From Salibaculum halophilum (GTDB taxonomy: Bacteria > Pseudomonadota > Alphaproteobacteria > Rhodobacterales > Rhodobacteraceae), in NCBI RefSeq assembly GCF_002094885.1, contig NZ_MSIT01000008.1, positions 123,960 to 187,959 of the forward strand: a stretch of DNA of 64,000 nucleotides, given 5' to 3'. Positions within the stretch are counted from its first letter, which is position 1. Each line of letters opens with the position of its first letter. Below are positions 7,995 to 17,600 of the stretch, in pieces. The notes under the pieces were generated by a model, which was not told where the DNA came from, did not search any database, and worked only from the letters and a program-made list of their open reading frames with translations. A program made the position numbers and the translations under genes.

Positions 7995-9973
7995 TCCGCG
8001 GGCACCCCGCCTGCAGGGGCCGGCTTGCGCTTGGCGGCCCCGGCGGCGATGCGCAGCCGGCGGTCGGACAGGCTGATCAGCCCGCCGATCGCCATCAGGA
8101 TGGAGCCCCCCCAGATCCAGTTGGCGAATGGCTTGATGTAGGTCCGCACGGCCCAGCCCCCGGCATCCTGCGGATCGCCGATCACCAGGTAGACGTCGCG
8201 CAGCACGCCGTTGCGAATGCCGGCCTCGGTCGTGGGCATTTCGGCCACGGGGTAGACCCGCTTTTCGGGATGAACCACGCCGACCTCGCGCCCGCCGCGA
8301 TAAATGGCCATGTCGGCCTTGGTGGCCATGTAGTTCGGGCCCTCTTCGCGGTAGACGTCCAGCAACTCGACCTCGTGGATGCCCACCTGCCAGCGGTCGC
8401 CGACCTTGGCGACGCGGATATCCTCGTCCTCCCAGGCCATCAGGGCGGCCACGGCAAAGACGGTGATGCCCATGCCGGCATGCGCGATGACTTTGCCCCA
8501 GTCGGCCCGCGGCAGGCGCGTCAACCGGCCCAGCCGGGCCGTGACCCCCTGTCGCCCGGTCCGCTGCCACAGGTCGGTGAGCGCACCGCCCACGACCCAG
8601 ACGCCGAGCGCTACGCCCACGGGGCCGAGCGCGCTGCGCCCGGTTTGCATCGCGAAGGCCAGTGCGCCGAGCGACACGGCCAGCACCGCTACGGGCCAGA
8701 GCGGGGTCAGCGCCTTTTTCAGGCTGCCGCGCTTCCAGGCCAGGATCGCGCCCACGGGCAGGATCAGCGACAGCAACACGAAGAAGGGCGAGAAGGCCGC
8801 GTTGAAGAACGGCGCCCCGACCGAGAGCACCCGGCCCAGCACCATTTCCGCAAAGACGGGCCAGAGCGTGCCGATGAAGACCACGAAGGCCGAGACCGCC
8901 AGCAGCACGTTGTTGGCCACCAGCGCACTTTCACGGCTGACCATGGAAAACACGCCCTTGGCCTCCATCGCCGAGGCGCGCGCGGCAAAGAGCGTGAGCG
9001 CCCCGCCGACGAAACCGCCGAAGATCATCAGGATGAAGACCCCCCGCTCGGGATCGTTGGCAAAGGCATGGACCGAGGTCAGAACGCCCGAGCGCACGAT
9101 GAATGTGCCCAGCAGCGAGAAGCCGAAGGCCAGGATCGCCAGAAGGATCGTCCAGGCCTTCAGCGATTCGCGCTTTTCCACCACGATGGCCGAATGCAGC
9201 AGGGCCGCGGCCAGCAGCCAGGGCATGAAGCTGGCGTTCTCGACCGGGTCCCAGAACCAGAAGCCGCCCCAGCCCAGTTCGTAATAGGCCCACCAGGACC
9301 CGAGCCCGATGCCCACGGTCAGGAATACCCAGGCCGCGAGCGTCCAGGGCCGCACCCAGCGGCCCCAGGCGGCGTCGACCTTGCCTTCGAGCAGCGCCGC
9401 GATGGCGAAGGAAAAGGTCATCGAGAGGCCGACATAGCCGAGGTAGAGGAACGGCGGATGGAACGCCAGGCCGGGGTCCTGCAGCAGCGGGTTGAGGTCC
9501 TGCCCGTCAAAGGGCGGGGCCTGCATGCGCAGGAACGGGTTCGAGGTCAGCAGGATGAAGGCGTAGAAGGCGACAGATACAAGCGCCTGCACGCCGAGGA
9601 CCCGCGCCCGCAATGACGCGGGCAAGTTCGACCCGAACCAGCTGGCACAGGCCCCGAAAAGCGCCAGCGTCAGCACCCAGAGCAGCATCGACCCCTCGTG
9701 ATTGCCCCAGACACCGGTAATCTTGTAGAGCAGCGGCTTGTCCGAATGCGAGTTCAGGAAAACCAGCCGCAACGAGAAGTCCGAGACGACGAAGGCGTAG
9801 GTCAGCGCGGCAAAGGAAAAGCCCACCAGGATGAATTGCAGCGTCGCGGCCGGATCACCGAGGGCCATCCAGCTGCGCCAACCCTTGTGGGCGCCCACCA
9901 GCGGCACGACGGTCTGGGCAACGGCCACGAGGGCGGCAAGAATCAGGGCGAAGTGTCCGAGCTCTGTAATCAT
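7991..9973 (-). CDS. ccmF: Haem lyase subunit CcmF
   Basis: CcmF takes haem from holo-CcmE and attaches it to apocytochrome c in the inner membrane. The 660-residue protein is strongly hydrophobic with many membrane segments and bears the tryptophan-rich WWD domain, seen as GWGGFWFWDPVENASFMPWL near residues 231-250. I chose ATG 9973 (MITELGHFALIL) because the family begins directly with this first membrane helix; an in-frame start at 10009 adds only a non-conserved stub. It is coupled to ccmH by a four-base overlap. Unusually, the two genes before it are a holin and an endolysin rather than ccm genes. Confidence 0.97.
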   Translation of the reverse strand: MITELGHFALILAALVAVAQTVVPLVGAHKGWRSWMALGDPAATLQFILVGFSFAALTYAFVVSDFSLRLVFLNSHSDKPLLYKITGVWGNHEGSMLLWVLTLALFGACASWFGSNLPASLRARVLGVQALVSVAFYAFILLTSNPFLRMQAPPFDGQDLNPLLQDPGLAFHPPFLYLGYVGLSMTFSFAIAALLEGKVDAAWGRWVRPWTLAAWVFLTVGIGLGSWWAYYELGWGGFWFWDPVENASFMPWLLAAALLHSAIVVEKRESLKAWTILLAILAFGFSLLGTFIVRSGVLTSVHAFANDPERGVFILMIFGGFVGGALTLFAARASAMEAKGVFSMVSRESALVANNVLLAVSAFVVFIGTLWPVFAEMVLGRVLSVGAPFFNAAFSPFFVLLSLILPVGAILAWKRGSLKKALTPLWPVAVLAVSLGALAFAMQTGRSALGPVGVALGVWVVGGALTDLWQRTGRQGVTARLGRLTRLPRADWGKVIAHAGMGITVFAVAALMAWEDEDIRVAKVGDRWQVGIHEVELLDVYREEGPNYMATKADMAIYRGGREVGVVHPEKRVYPVAEMPTTEAGIRNGVLRDVYLVIGDPQDAGGWAVRTYIKPFANWIWGGSILMAIGGLISLSDRRLRIAAGAAKRKPAPAGGVPAE

Positions 9974-10049
9974 GTGGGGCAGTATAGCGCCTGTGCCGCG
10001 CGTCGCCATAGCCCGTCGCAGGTCAAAGCGTCACGGTCGGGTGAGTCGC

Positions 10050-10616
10050 TTAGTGCGGGCGCCCGCCCCGCCATTCGGCCAGCGCCGGGTTCGGCGCCGC
10101 ATCCACCACCGGCGCGGCGTCCGGACCATCGGGATTGCCAGGGGGCGTGCTACGCATCGCCTCCAGCCGCTCGGTATTGTCGATCACCGTAGGCACCCGC
10201 GACAGGGTCTGCGCGATGGAGGACTGGAAACGCTGCGAATGCGCCTGGTGGCGCGCCCCGAAATAGAAGCTCACGATCGCCCCCATCAGCCACCACAGCG
10301 GTTCGGGCACGACCGCGATGCCCTGCATCCGGCTGGCAAACCAGATCGGGTTCACCATGGCGGCGATGAACAGCCCGATGGTGCCGAAGGCGAGCAGCGG
10401 GCGCGGCAACCGGTTGAGCCCATTGATGAAACGGTCGAAGCGGCCCTCGCGCGGGTGCTCGAATTCCTGCGCGAACTGGCGCAGGGTGTCCTTGCGCAGC
10501 CGGGCCTCGCGGCCGGCCGCGCCCTCGGCGTTCTCGCGAAAGACCTCCGCGGTTTCGCGGATCACGTTGCGCCCGTCATCGAAGAACAGCGAGAAGATGC
10601 GCTCGATCAGCCCCAT
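10050..10616 (-). CDS. GTA-type three-TM holin
   Basis: This 188-residue protein resembles the 3TM holin family found with alphaproteobacterial gene transfer agents. Holins form membrane lesions that release endolysin at lysis. It has an amphipathic N-terminal region (MGLIERIFSLFF), a charged helix, and two clear hydrophobic segments (LLAFGTIGLFIAAMV near 74-88 and LWWLMGAIVSFYFG near 107-120), with a third membrane stretch possible at the N-terminus. The C-terminal tail is Pro/Ala-rich. Its ATG overlaps the endolysin stop by ten bases, so the pair is translationally coupled. In Rhodobacter capsulatus a similar pair (rcc00555 endolysin, rcc00556 holin) serves GTA release. Assigning that role here is inference from similarity and pairing. 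Confidence 0.8.
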   Translation of the reverse strand: MGLIERIFSLFFDDGRNVIRETAEVFRENAEGAAGREARLRKDTLRQFAQEFEHPREGRFDRFINGLNRLPRPLLAFGTIGLFIAAMVNPIWFASRMQGIAVVPEPLWWLMGAIVSFYFGARHQAHSQRFQSSIAQTLSRVPTVIDNTERLEAMRSTPPGNPDGPDAAPVVDAAPNPALAEWRGGRPH

Positions 10617-11218
10617 GCCGCGACCCTTTCCTGGTGCTGGGCCTCGGTCAGGTGAAACCGCGGCGAGATGAAGGCCTCGGCCCGGCGGATCCAGCCGCCC
10701 TTGCCGCCATCGCGACGGCAGGCGTACTTGCGCGAGGCCGGCCGCCGGTCGGCCAGCGCGTAGTAGTAGTTGCGCCGGGCGATCCCGTAGGCATCGGCGA
10801 AATGCTCGGGTGCGGCCGCATGAGCCTCGCGCGCGGCGGCGATGGTCTGCGGCCCGATCACTCCGTCCACCTCAACGGTGATGCGCATGTCGTTGAGAAG
10901 CCGTTGCAAAATGCGCACGGCATTGGCGCCCGCGTTGACGTACATGTCGAAGACGGAGGCCTGGATATCCTCGGGCAGGCGGTCGATGCGGGTCTTCCGG
11001 TAGTAGTGGCGCACGAAGATCTGGATCGCCCGGTCGCGCGGCAGGGCGCGCACGTCTGCGGATGTGACCTGGCCGTCGCCGTCCAGGTCAAGCCCCAGCC
11101 GGCGCATGGTGTGGATCGTGACCCCGTGATTCGTCGGCCCGCCGGGGTCGTCGGGGTCGTTCACATAGCCGCCCTCGCGGGCGACGATCTCTTCGGCAAT
11201 CTCTTGCACGCTCTGCAT
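10607..11218 (-). CDS. Endolysin: GH108-type muramidase with peptidoglycan-binding domain
   Basis: A peptidoglycan hydrolase of 203 residues. The N-terminal glycoside hydrolase 108 motif REGGYVNDPDDPGGPTNHG (about 14-32) contains the expected catalytic Glu15. An EF-hand-like DLDGDGQVTSAD follows near 44-55. The C-terminal part (DGVIGPQTIAA through RNYYYALA) fits the PG_binding_3 domain. There is no signal peptide, so export needs the adjacent holin. I chose ATG 11218 because GGGGAAAGG lies just ahead; the ATG at 11233 has no ribosome site. This is the same domain order as phage and GTA endolysins. It lies between ccmE (45 bases upstream) and the overlapping holin gene. Confidence 0.88.
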   Translation of the reverse strand: MQSVQEIAEEIVAREGGYVNDPDDPGGPTNHGVTIHTMRRLGLDLDGDGQVTSADVRALPRDRAIQIFVRHYYRKTRIDRLPEDIQASVFDMYVNAGANAVRILQRLLNDMRITVEVDGVIGPQTIAAAREAHAAAPEHFADAYGIARRNYYYALADRRPASRKYACRRDGGKGGWIRRAEAFISPRFHLTEAQHQERVAAWG

Positions 11219-11263
11219 GGCCCTTTCCCCCATTGACTGCGGGAAAAGGCTGCGACGGCAGGG

Positions 11264-11722
11264 TTAATTGATTGCTGCCGCGCCGTCCTGGTGCTGGTAG
11301 ACACCCTGTTCCTTGAGGCTGTCGACCAGTTCGGCGGGCATGTAATCCTCGTCGTGTTTGGCAAGGATTTCAACAGCCTCGAAGGTGCCGTTGACGTAGC
11401 GGCCCTGGCCGACCATGCCTTGGCCCTCCTCGAACAGGTCGGGCAGGATGCCGTCGTAGGTGACCGGCACCGTGGCCCCGCCGTCGGTGACCTCGAAGCG
11501 GACCTTGGTGCCCTCGCCGCGCACGATCGAGCCGTCGGCGACCAGCCCGCCGATGCGGAACAGCTCGGTCTCGGCGGGCGGCTCGGCCACGACCTCGGCC
11601 GGGGAGCGGAAGTAGTTGATGCCGTCGCGAAAGCCGTAGCCGATCAGCCCGGCCGACAGCGCCAGCGCCACGACGGCCACCGCGATCACCTGGATGCGGC
11701 GCTGTTTCTTGAGGGATTTCAT
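11264..11722 (-). CDS. ccmE: Haem chaperone CcmE
   Basis: CcmE binds haem covalently in the periplasm and hands it to CcmF. The 152-residue protein has a single N-terminal membrane anchor (about 10-29) after the basic MKSLKKQRR, a beta-barrel OB domain, and the haem-attachment motif H123-x3-Y127 in LAKHDEDYMP, followed by a flexible acidic tail. I chose ATG 11722 because the family starts with this basic stretch. ATG 11731 (three codons earlier) is equally possible, with AAGGGG seven bases ahead. It follows argC closely (argC ends at 11745) and is separated from ccmF by the lysis pair. Confidence 0.95.
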   Translation of the reverse strand: MKSLKKQRRIQVIAVAVVALALSAGLIGYGFRDGINYFRSPAEVVAEPPAETELFRIGGLVADGSIVRGEGTKVRFEVTDGGATVPVTYDGILPDLFEEGQGMVGQGRYVNGTFEAVEILAKHDEDYMPAELVDSLKEQGVYQHQDGAAAIN

Positions 11723-11744
11723 ACCGGCCATGTCCTTGCCCCTT

Positions 11745-12773
11745 TTACGGAAAGACCGGGGCAAGCATCAGGCCCGCGGTTTCATCGTGGCCCAGCATCA
11801 GGTTGGCGTTCTGGATCGCCTGCCCGCTGGAGCCCTTGGTCAGATTGTCGATCACGCCCACGACGATAGCACGATTCGCGCGCCGATCCGCCACAATGCC
11901 GATATGGCAGTGGTTCGATCCGCGCACGTCCTTCATGGCCGGCACCTGCCCCATGGGCAGGACGTGCAGGAAGGGCTCGCCGGCGTAGCGATCGGCCAGC
12001 GCCCGGTGCACCGCCTGCGCATCGCCCTCGACATAGGCGGTGGCGAGGATGCCCCGGCTGGCCGGCACCAGGTGCGGGGTGAACTGCACCGCGACAGGCC
12101 GGCCCGCGGCGGCAGAAAACTCCTGGTCGAACTCGGCCAGATGCCGGTGCGTGCCGCCCACCGCATAGGCGCTGACGTTCTCGACCATCTCGGCGGTCAG
12201 CAGATGTTCCTTCGCGGCGCGCCCCGCGCCCGAGGCGCCGACCTTCAGGTCGAGGATGATCCGGTCCAGCTCGATCACCCCGGCCTCGATCAACGGGCGC
12301 AGAATGAACTGCCCCGTCGCCGCATTGCAGCCGGTGCCGGCGACCAGCTGTGCCCCGGCGATCCGGTCGCGGTAGAACTCGGTCAGGCCATAGACGGCCT
12401 GGCGCTGCAACGCGGGCGCGGCATGGGGCTTGCCATACCATTTCTCGTAATCGGCCGGGTCGCGCAGACGGAAATCGGCGGAGAGATCCACGACCTTCAC
12501 GTGATCGGGCAGGTCGGCCACCACCGCCTGCGAGGTCGCATGCGGCAGGGCGCAGAAGGCCAGGTCGATGCCGGTGAAATCCACGTCTTCAATCGTCGTC
12601 AGGCGCGGCAGATCGAGGTGGCGCAGGTGTGGGTAGACATCCGCCATGCCCTGCCCGGCCTTGGAACTGCCCGACAGCGCGCCGATCTCCAGCGCGGGGT
12701 GGCTGGCGATCAGGCGGACAAGCTCCGCCCCGGTATAGCCCGAGGCGCCGAGAATCGCGACTTTGTGGGTCAT
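11745..12773 (-). CDS. argC: N-acetyl-gamma-glutamyl-phosphate reductase
   Basis: ArgC reduces N-acetylglutamyl phosphate to the semialdehyde with NADPH, the third step of arginine synthesis. The 342-residue protein has the N-terminal nucleotide-binding loop [10 protein letters not shown] (about 9-18) and the active-site cysteine Cys149 in GTGCNAAT, where many homologues read PGCYPT. The start ATG 12773 has AAAGGA five bases upstream; the longer in-frame start at 12791 lacks a ribosome site. It precedes ccmE by a few bases on the same strand and probably shares its transcript. No other arg gene is in the window. Confidence 0.95.
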   Translation of the reverse strand: MTHKVAILGASGYTGAELVRLIASHPALEIGALSGSSKAGQGMADVYPHLRHLDLPRLTTIEDVDFTGIDLAFCALPHATSQAVVADLPDHVKVVDLSADFRLRDPADYEKWYGKPHAAPALQRQAVYGLTEFYRDRIAGAQLVAGTGCNAATGQFILRPLIEAGVIELDRIILDLKVGASGAGRAAKEHLLTAEMVENVSAYAVGGTHRHLAEFDQEFSAAAGRPVAVQFTPHLVPASRGILATAYVEGDAQAVHRALADRYAGEPFLHVLPMGQVPAMKDVRGSNHCHIGIVADRRANRAIVVGVIDNLTKGSSGQAIQNANLMLGHDETAGLMLAPVFP

Positions 12774-12827
12774 GTCAGTCCTTTGGCGCAAAGAGTGGGC
12801 GACGGCGACCTGCCGTGCAAGGCGGCA

Positions 12828-13640
12828 TCACGCCGCGTCGAAGGTGATCTGCCGGCGCAGGAACCGCGTCGCCCCGGCCGAAACCTTCCTCGGATCGCCC
12901 GTGGTCAGGAAACCGGCGGTGTCGCCGGGGCCGGTCATTTCTGGGTGACGCGCCAGGTAATCGGCCAGGCTCTCGGCCACGAGGTTGGCCTGGCTGAACA
13001 CCCGAACATCCGGCCCCAGCGCGGCCTGGAACTGGTCCTGCATGATCGGGTAGTGGGTGCAGCCCAGGATGGCGGCGTCGGGGTTTGGCATCTTGCGCTT
13101 GAGCGCCTCCACGTGGGAACTGACCAGCGCCTCGGCCAGGATCATGTCACCCTCCTCGATGGCATCAACAACCCCGCCGCAGGCCTGCGCCTCGACATCC
13201 ACCCCGATGGCGCGGAAGGCCAGCTCGCGCTGGAAGGCGCGGCTGGACACCGTGGCGGGCGTGGCGAAGAGCGCCACATGCTTGACCGCGACCTCGCGCG
13301 GGGGGGAATTGTCGCCCCACTTGCGTTCGGTCAGGGCCTCGATCAGCGGCACGAAGACACCCAGCACCCGCTTGTCGCGCGGCACCCAGCCTTCCTGCAT
13401 GCGGCGCAGGGCGGCGGCGCTGGCGGTGTTGCAGGCCAGGATCACGAGGTCGCAGCCGGCGTCGAACAGGCGCTGCACGCCGCGGGTGGTCAGCTCGTAG
13501 ATGTCCTGCGAGTCGCGCACGCCGTAGGGCGTGTGCGCGCTGTCGGCGTAGTAGACGAAGGGCACCTCGGGTAGGCGCGCCTGCACCGCGTCGAGAACCG
13601 TCAGCCCGCCCAGGCCGCTGTCAAAGATGCCCACCGCCAT
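12828..13640 (-). CDS. murI: Glutamate racemase
   Basis: MurI converts L- to D-glutamate for peptidoglycan stem peptides. The 270-residue protein begins [13 protein letters not shown] and has both catalytic cysteines: Cys70 in LACNTASA and Cys194 in GCTHYPIM. I chose ATG 13640 because the conserved fold starts there; the frame is open to 13745 but that part overlaps the acyltransferase gene and is Arg-rich. The gene overlaps the upstream acyltransferase stop by about 20 bases, so the two are likely translationally coupled. Argnext: argC follows 54 bases downstream on the same strand. Confidence 0.95.
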   Translation of the reverse strand: MAVGIFDSGLGGLTVLDAVQARLPEVPFVYYADSAHTPYGVRDSQDIYELTTRGVQRLFDAGCDLVILACNTASAAALRRMQEGWVPRDKRVLGVFVPLIEALTERKWGDNSPPREVAVKHVALFATPATVSSRAFQRELAFRAIGVDVEAQACGGVVDAIEEGDMILAEALVSSHVEALKRKMPNPDAAILGCTHYPIMQDQFQAALGPDVRVFSQANLVAESLADYLARHPEMTGPGDTAGFLTTGDPRKVSAGATRFLRRQITFDAA

Positions 13641-14553
13641 TGTCGCCTGTCCCGCCTGCCTCGGCCCTGTCCGCCTTGACCCTGTGCCTGTCCTCGTATT
13701 CGAACCCGATGGCATCGGCCGCCAGCGGACTCGGCGAAAGCTCATACGTGGCCCTGCGCAGAACCTCCATCATGGCTTTGGGGTCGGAACGCAAGGGGTC
13801 GAGCCGCGCCGCCGGCACGGGCCGGCCGATCACCACGCGCACGGTGCTGCCCACCCGCGCGCGAAACTCGCGGATCAGCAGCCCCATGCGCAGTGTGTAG
13901 TGCATGTGGCTGGCCAGCTGGAACAGGCGGCTGTTGTGGCCCTCGAAATAGACCGGCACGACCTGCGCGTCGGACCGCGCGATCATCTTGGCGGTAAAGG
14001 TCCGCCAGGCCGGGTCCATGGGCCGCGTGAAGGGTTTGAGCGAGGTGCTGACCGTGCCGCCTGGAAAAATGCCGATGGCCCCGCCGTGGTCCAGATACCG
14101 CAGCGCCTCCTTTCGGGTGCCGAGGTTGCGGCGCGCGGCCTCCTTGGTGTCGTCGAAGTCGATGGGCAGAATGACGCGCTCCAGGTCGGGCGACTTGCGA
14201 AATATCTTATGCGCCAGCACCCGGAACTCCCCGGCCCGGCGTTGCGACAGGATGCGGCCCAGCATCAGCCCGTCGAGGATGCCGTAGGGATGGTTGGCCA
14301 CCAGCACCAGAGGCCCCTCGGCCGGGATGTCCTCGATTCGGCCGCCTACGACCTCGAGCCGGATGCGGTAGCGCTCGCACATGACCTGCCAGAAATCGCG
14401 CCCCTCGGCGACCTCCTCGGCGTAGCCGCGCACCTTGCGGATGAGCCGCAGCCGCCCGGTGGCGTTCTCCAGCACGCGGATCATGGCCCGTCCCCCGCGC
14501 GAGCGGGCGGAATGGGCATAGGAAATCTCGCGGGCTGTCTGCTTGTCGCTCAT
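13621..14553 (-). CDS. PlsC-like lysophospholipid/aminolipid acyltransferase
   Basis: A 310-residue acyltransferase-fold protein with the catalytic HX4D motif in [10 protein letters not shown] and the later glycine/proline block GIFPGGTVS, both diagnostic of the PlsC/LPLAT superfamily, which acylates lysolipids at the inner membrane. No long membrane helix is obvious. I chose ATG 14553 ([13 protein letters not shown]) because the following region reads like conserved protein. ATG 14484 ([12 protein letters not shown]) has the better Shine-Dalgarno, GGGGGA six bases ahead, and cannot be excluded. Substrates could be lysophosphatidate or a lyso-aminolipid such as lyso-ornithine lipid; the sequence alone does not decide. 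It overlaps murI. Confidence 0.8.
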   Translation of the reverse strand: MSDKQTAREISYAHSARSRGGRAMIRVLENATGRLRLIRKVRGYAEEVAEGRDFWQVMCERYRIRLEVVGGRIEDIPAEGPLVLVANHPYGILDGLMLGRILSQRRAGEFRVLAHKIFRKSPDLERVILPIDFDDTKEAARRNLGTRKEALRYLDHGGAIGIFPGGTVSTSLKPFTRPMDPAWRTFTAKMIARSDAQVVPVYFEGHNSRLFQLASHMHYTLRMGLLIREFRARVGSTVRVVIGRPVPAARLDPLRSDPKAMMEVLRRATYELSPSPLAADAIGFEYEDRHRVKADRAEAGGTGDNGGGHL

Positions 14554-14651
14554 CTCGGGGGCCGGCCGGGTGGTCTGGTACGCTTCGTTGCAAGATCCTA
14601 GGCCGTGACCCGGCCCCACTCCAGCCCGACCCGCGATTTGACATCAAAGTG

Positions 14652-17600
14652 TTACTCTGCGGCCCGTTTCTCCCGGTCGGGCGCGCGCAGCACGGCCAGC
14701 AGTTCCTCGCGCCGCTTTGCCGCCGTCTCGGCGTTGGCCTCTTTGACCGGCCCGAAGCCGCGGATCGTCAGCGGCAGTTCAGCCAGGGCGACGGCGGCGT
14801 CCTGCGTGTCGGGGCGCATAAGGCGCAGCACTTCATCCATGTCGGCCTCGTATTGCGCGATCAGGGCGCGGCCCATGCGCCGTTCCGCGGTGCGTCCGAA
14901 GGGATCGGCCCAGGTGCCGCGCAGGCGTTTCATGCGCGCCAGCAGCGGGAACAGGCGGCGCATGAGCGCCTCGCCAAAGGCGCGTTTCCGCGGCCGCCCG
15001 TCGGCACCGGTCTTGCTCAGCCCCGGCGGGGCGAGGTGATAGGTCAGCTTGATGTCGCGGCCCAGTTCGGCCTCGGCCTTCCGGCGGGTATCCAGGTGCA
15101 GGCGCGCGACCTCGTATTCGTCCTTGCAGGCCAGCAGCTTGTGATAGCCCCGGGCCACGGCCTCTTTCAGCGGCCCGTCGAAGCGGGCGACGAAATCGGT
15201 GTAGCGCCGGGCATAGGCGGCATCCTGATAGGCGTTCAGGTGATCGGCGCGGTAGGCGATCCTCTCGTCGGTCGTTTTCGGCGTTTCCACCACCGCGCCG
15301 GTCGGCAGCGCCGCCGCCCTGTCGGGGTGCAGCACCGCCCAGCGGCCGTAGTCGAAGGCGCGGGTGTTGCGCTCCACCGCCGCGCCGTTCAGCGCGATCG
15401 CCCGCTTGATCGCCGCCTCGGAGACCGGAATGCCACCCATCTGCCAACAGGCCCCGAAGATCATCATGTTGGAATAGATCGCGTCGCCCAGAAGGTGGCC
15501 GGCCAGGACATTGGCATCGAACATCGCCAGCCGGTCGTGCAGGCGCGCCTGCAGCGCGTGTTGCAAGCGGTCGGTCGGCAGCGTGAAATCCGTGTCGCGG
15601 GCGAAATCGCCGGTCATGACCTCGTGCGCATTGACCACCGCGCGGGTCCGGCCCGGCGTCGTCAGGCCCAGCGTCCCGGCCCCGGCGCTGACCACCAGAT
15701 CACCGCCCAGCAGCGTGTCACATTCGCCGGTGGCCACGCGGATGGCGGTGATATCGTCGGCCCGCTCGGCGATGCGGCAATGGATATGCACCGCACCGCC
15801 CTTCTGCGCGAGACCGGCCATCTCCATCATGCCGGCCGCCTTGCCGTCGACATGCGCGGCCATGGCCAGCACCGCGCCGATGGTCACCACGCCGGTGCCA
15901 CCGATCCCGGTGATGACGACGTTGTGCGTGCCCGCGATCCGCGGCAGGTCCGGCGTGGGCAACTCGGGCAGGTCCAGCCCGGCGCCATCGTCACGGCGCA
16001 GTTGCCCGCCCGCGACGGTCACGAAGCTGGGGCAGAACCCCTTGAGGCAGGAAAAATCCTTGTTGCAGCTTGACTGGTCGATGGCGCGCTTGCGGCCCAG
16101 CTCTGTTTCCACCGGCACGATCGAGACGCAGTTCGACTGCACCCCGCAATCGCCGCAGCCCTCGCAGACATCGGTGTTGATGAAGACGCGGGCATCGGGG
16201 TCGGCAAACCGGCCGCGCTTGCGGCGGCGGCGCTTCTCGGCCGCGCAGGTCTGGATGTAGACGAGGGCCGTGACGCCAGGCACCTGCGCGATATCGCGCT
16301 GCACCGCGTCCATCTCGTCGCGCTCGTGCACGTGAACGCCGGCCGGCAGGCGCTTGATATCCAAGCCTTCCTTGGGGTCGTGGACCACGGCCACGCGGCG
16401 CACGCCCATGGCCAGCAACTCGCGGCAGATCTGGTCGGGCCCGAGGTCGCCGTCGTTCTTCTGGCCGCCGGTCATGGCGACCGCGTCGTTGTAGAGGATC
16501 TTGTAGGTGATGTTGGTGCCCGCCATCAGGGCAAAGCGGATCGCCTGCACGCCCGAATGGTTATAGGTGCCGTCGCCGATGTTCTGGAACACGTGGGGTC
16601 GGTTTGAAAACGGCGCCTCGCCCACCCAGTTCGCGCCCTCGCCGCCCATCTGGGTGAAGCCGACAGTGTCGCGGTCCATCCACTGCACCATGTAGTGACA
16701 GCCGATCCCGGCGTAGGCGCGCGATCCCTCGGGCACCGTGGTCGAGCTGTTGTGCGGGCAGCCGGAACAGAAATAGGGCAGCCGCGCCGCGATCGCGTCG
16801 ACGTTGTCGGCGCGGCGGGCCTCGGCCAGCTTCGCCAGCGCGCCCGCGATGGCATCGGTGCGGCGGCCTTCCTCGATCAGTACCGCGCCCAGCGTCTCGG
16901 CCACACGGATCGGGTCCAGCGCGTAGCGGGTCGGGAACAGCTCCTCGCGCCGGCCGCCGACATGGGAATTGCCCTTGTGCCCGCCGTAGACACGCCGCCC
17001 GTGGGAGGCGTCGAAGAGGGCATCCTTGATCTGCCCCTCGATCAGCTTGCGCTTCTCCTCGACGCAGACGATCAGGTCCAGCCACGCGGCCCAGTCGTGA
17101 AACCCGGCCATGTCCATGGGCCAAACCTGCCCGACCTTGTAGGTGGTGATCCCCAGCCGCTCGGCCTCGGCCGCGTCGACGCCCAGCAGCGACAGCGCGT
17201 GCTGCAGGTCAAGCCAGTTCTTGCCAGCGGCAACCAGCCCGATCTTGGCCCCCGGCTTGCCCCAGACCCGCCTATCCATGCCGTTGGCGCGGGCAAAGGC
17301 CTCGGCGGCGAAACGCTTGTGGTCGATCATCCGCGCCTCTTGCGCGACGGGGGTGTCCGCAAGGCGAATGTTCAGGCCTCCCTCGGGCATGGGAAACTCG
17401 GGGGTGACGAAAGACTGCCGGAACGGGTCGCCGTCGACCACGCTTGTCACCTCGACGGTGTCCTTCATCGTCTTGAGGCCGACCCAGACCCCGGCAAAAC
17501 GGGACAGCGCCCAGCCGTAAAGCCCGTAATCGAGGATTTCCTGCACCCCGGCGGGGCTGACGATGGGCATGTAGGCATCGACCATGGCCCAGTCGGACTG

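Noticed and set aside
8270..9616. 448-codon plus-strand open frame
   Set aside because: Mirror of ccmF, extremely His/Gln/Arg-rich.
11219..11270. CtrA site (TTAA-N7-TTAA) ahead of the endolysin
   Set aside because: Only one TTAA half (11264-11267) is present, partly the ccmE stop codon; no partner half at the right spacing.
11694..13574. 626-codon plus-strand open frame
   Set aside because: Antisense to argC and murI, which are clearly coding.
14649..16073. 474-codon plus-strand open frame
   Set aside because: Mirror of the indolepyruvate oxidoreductase C-terminal half.
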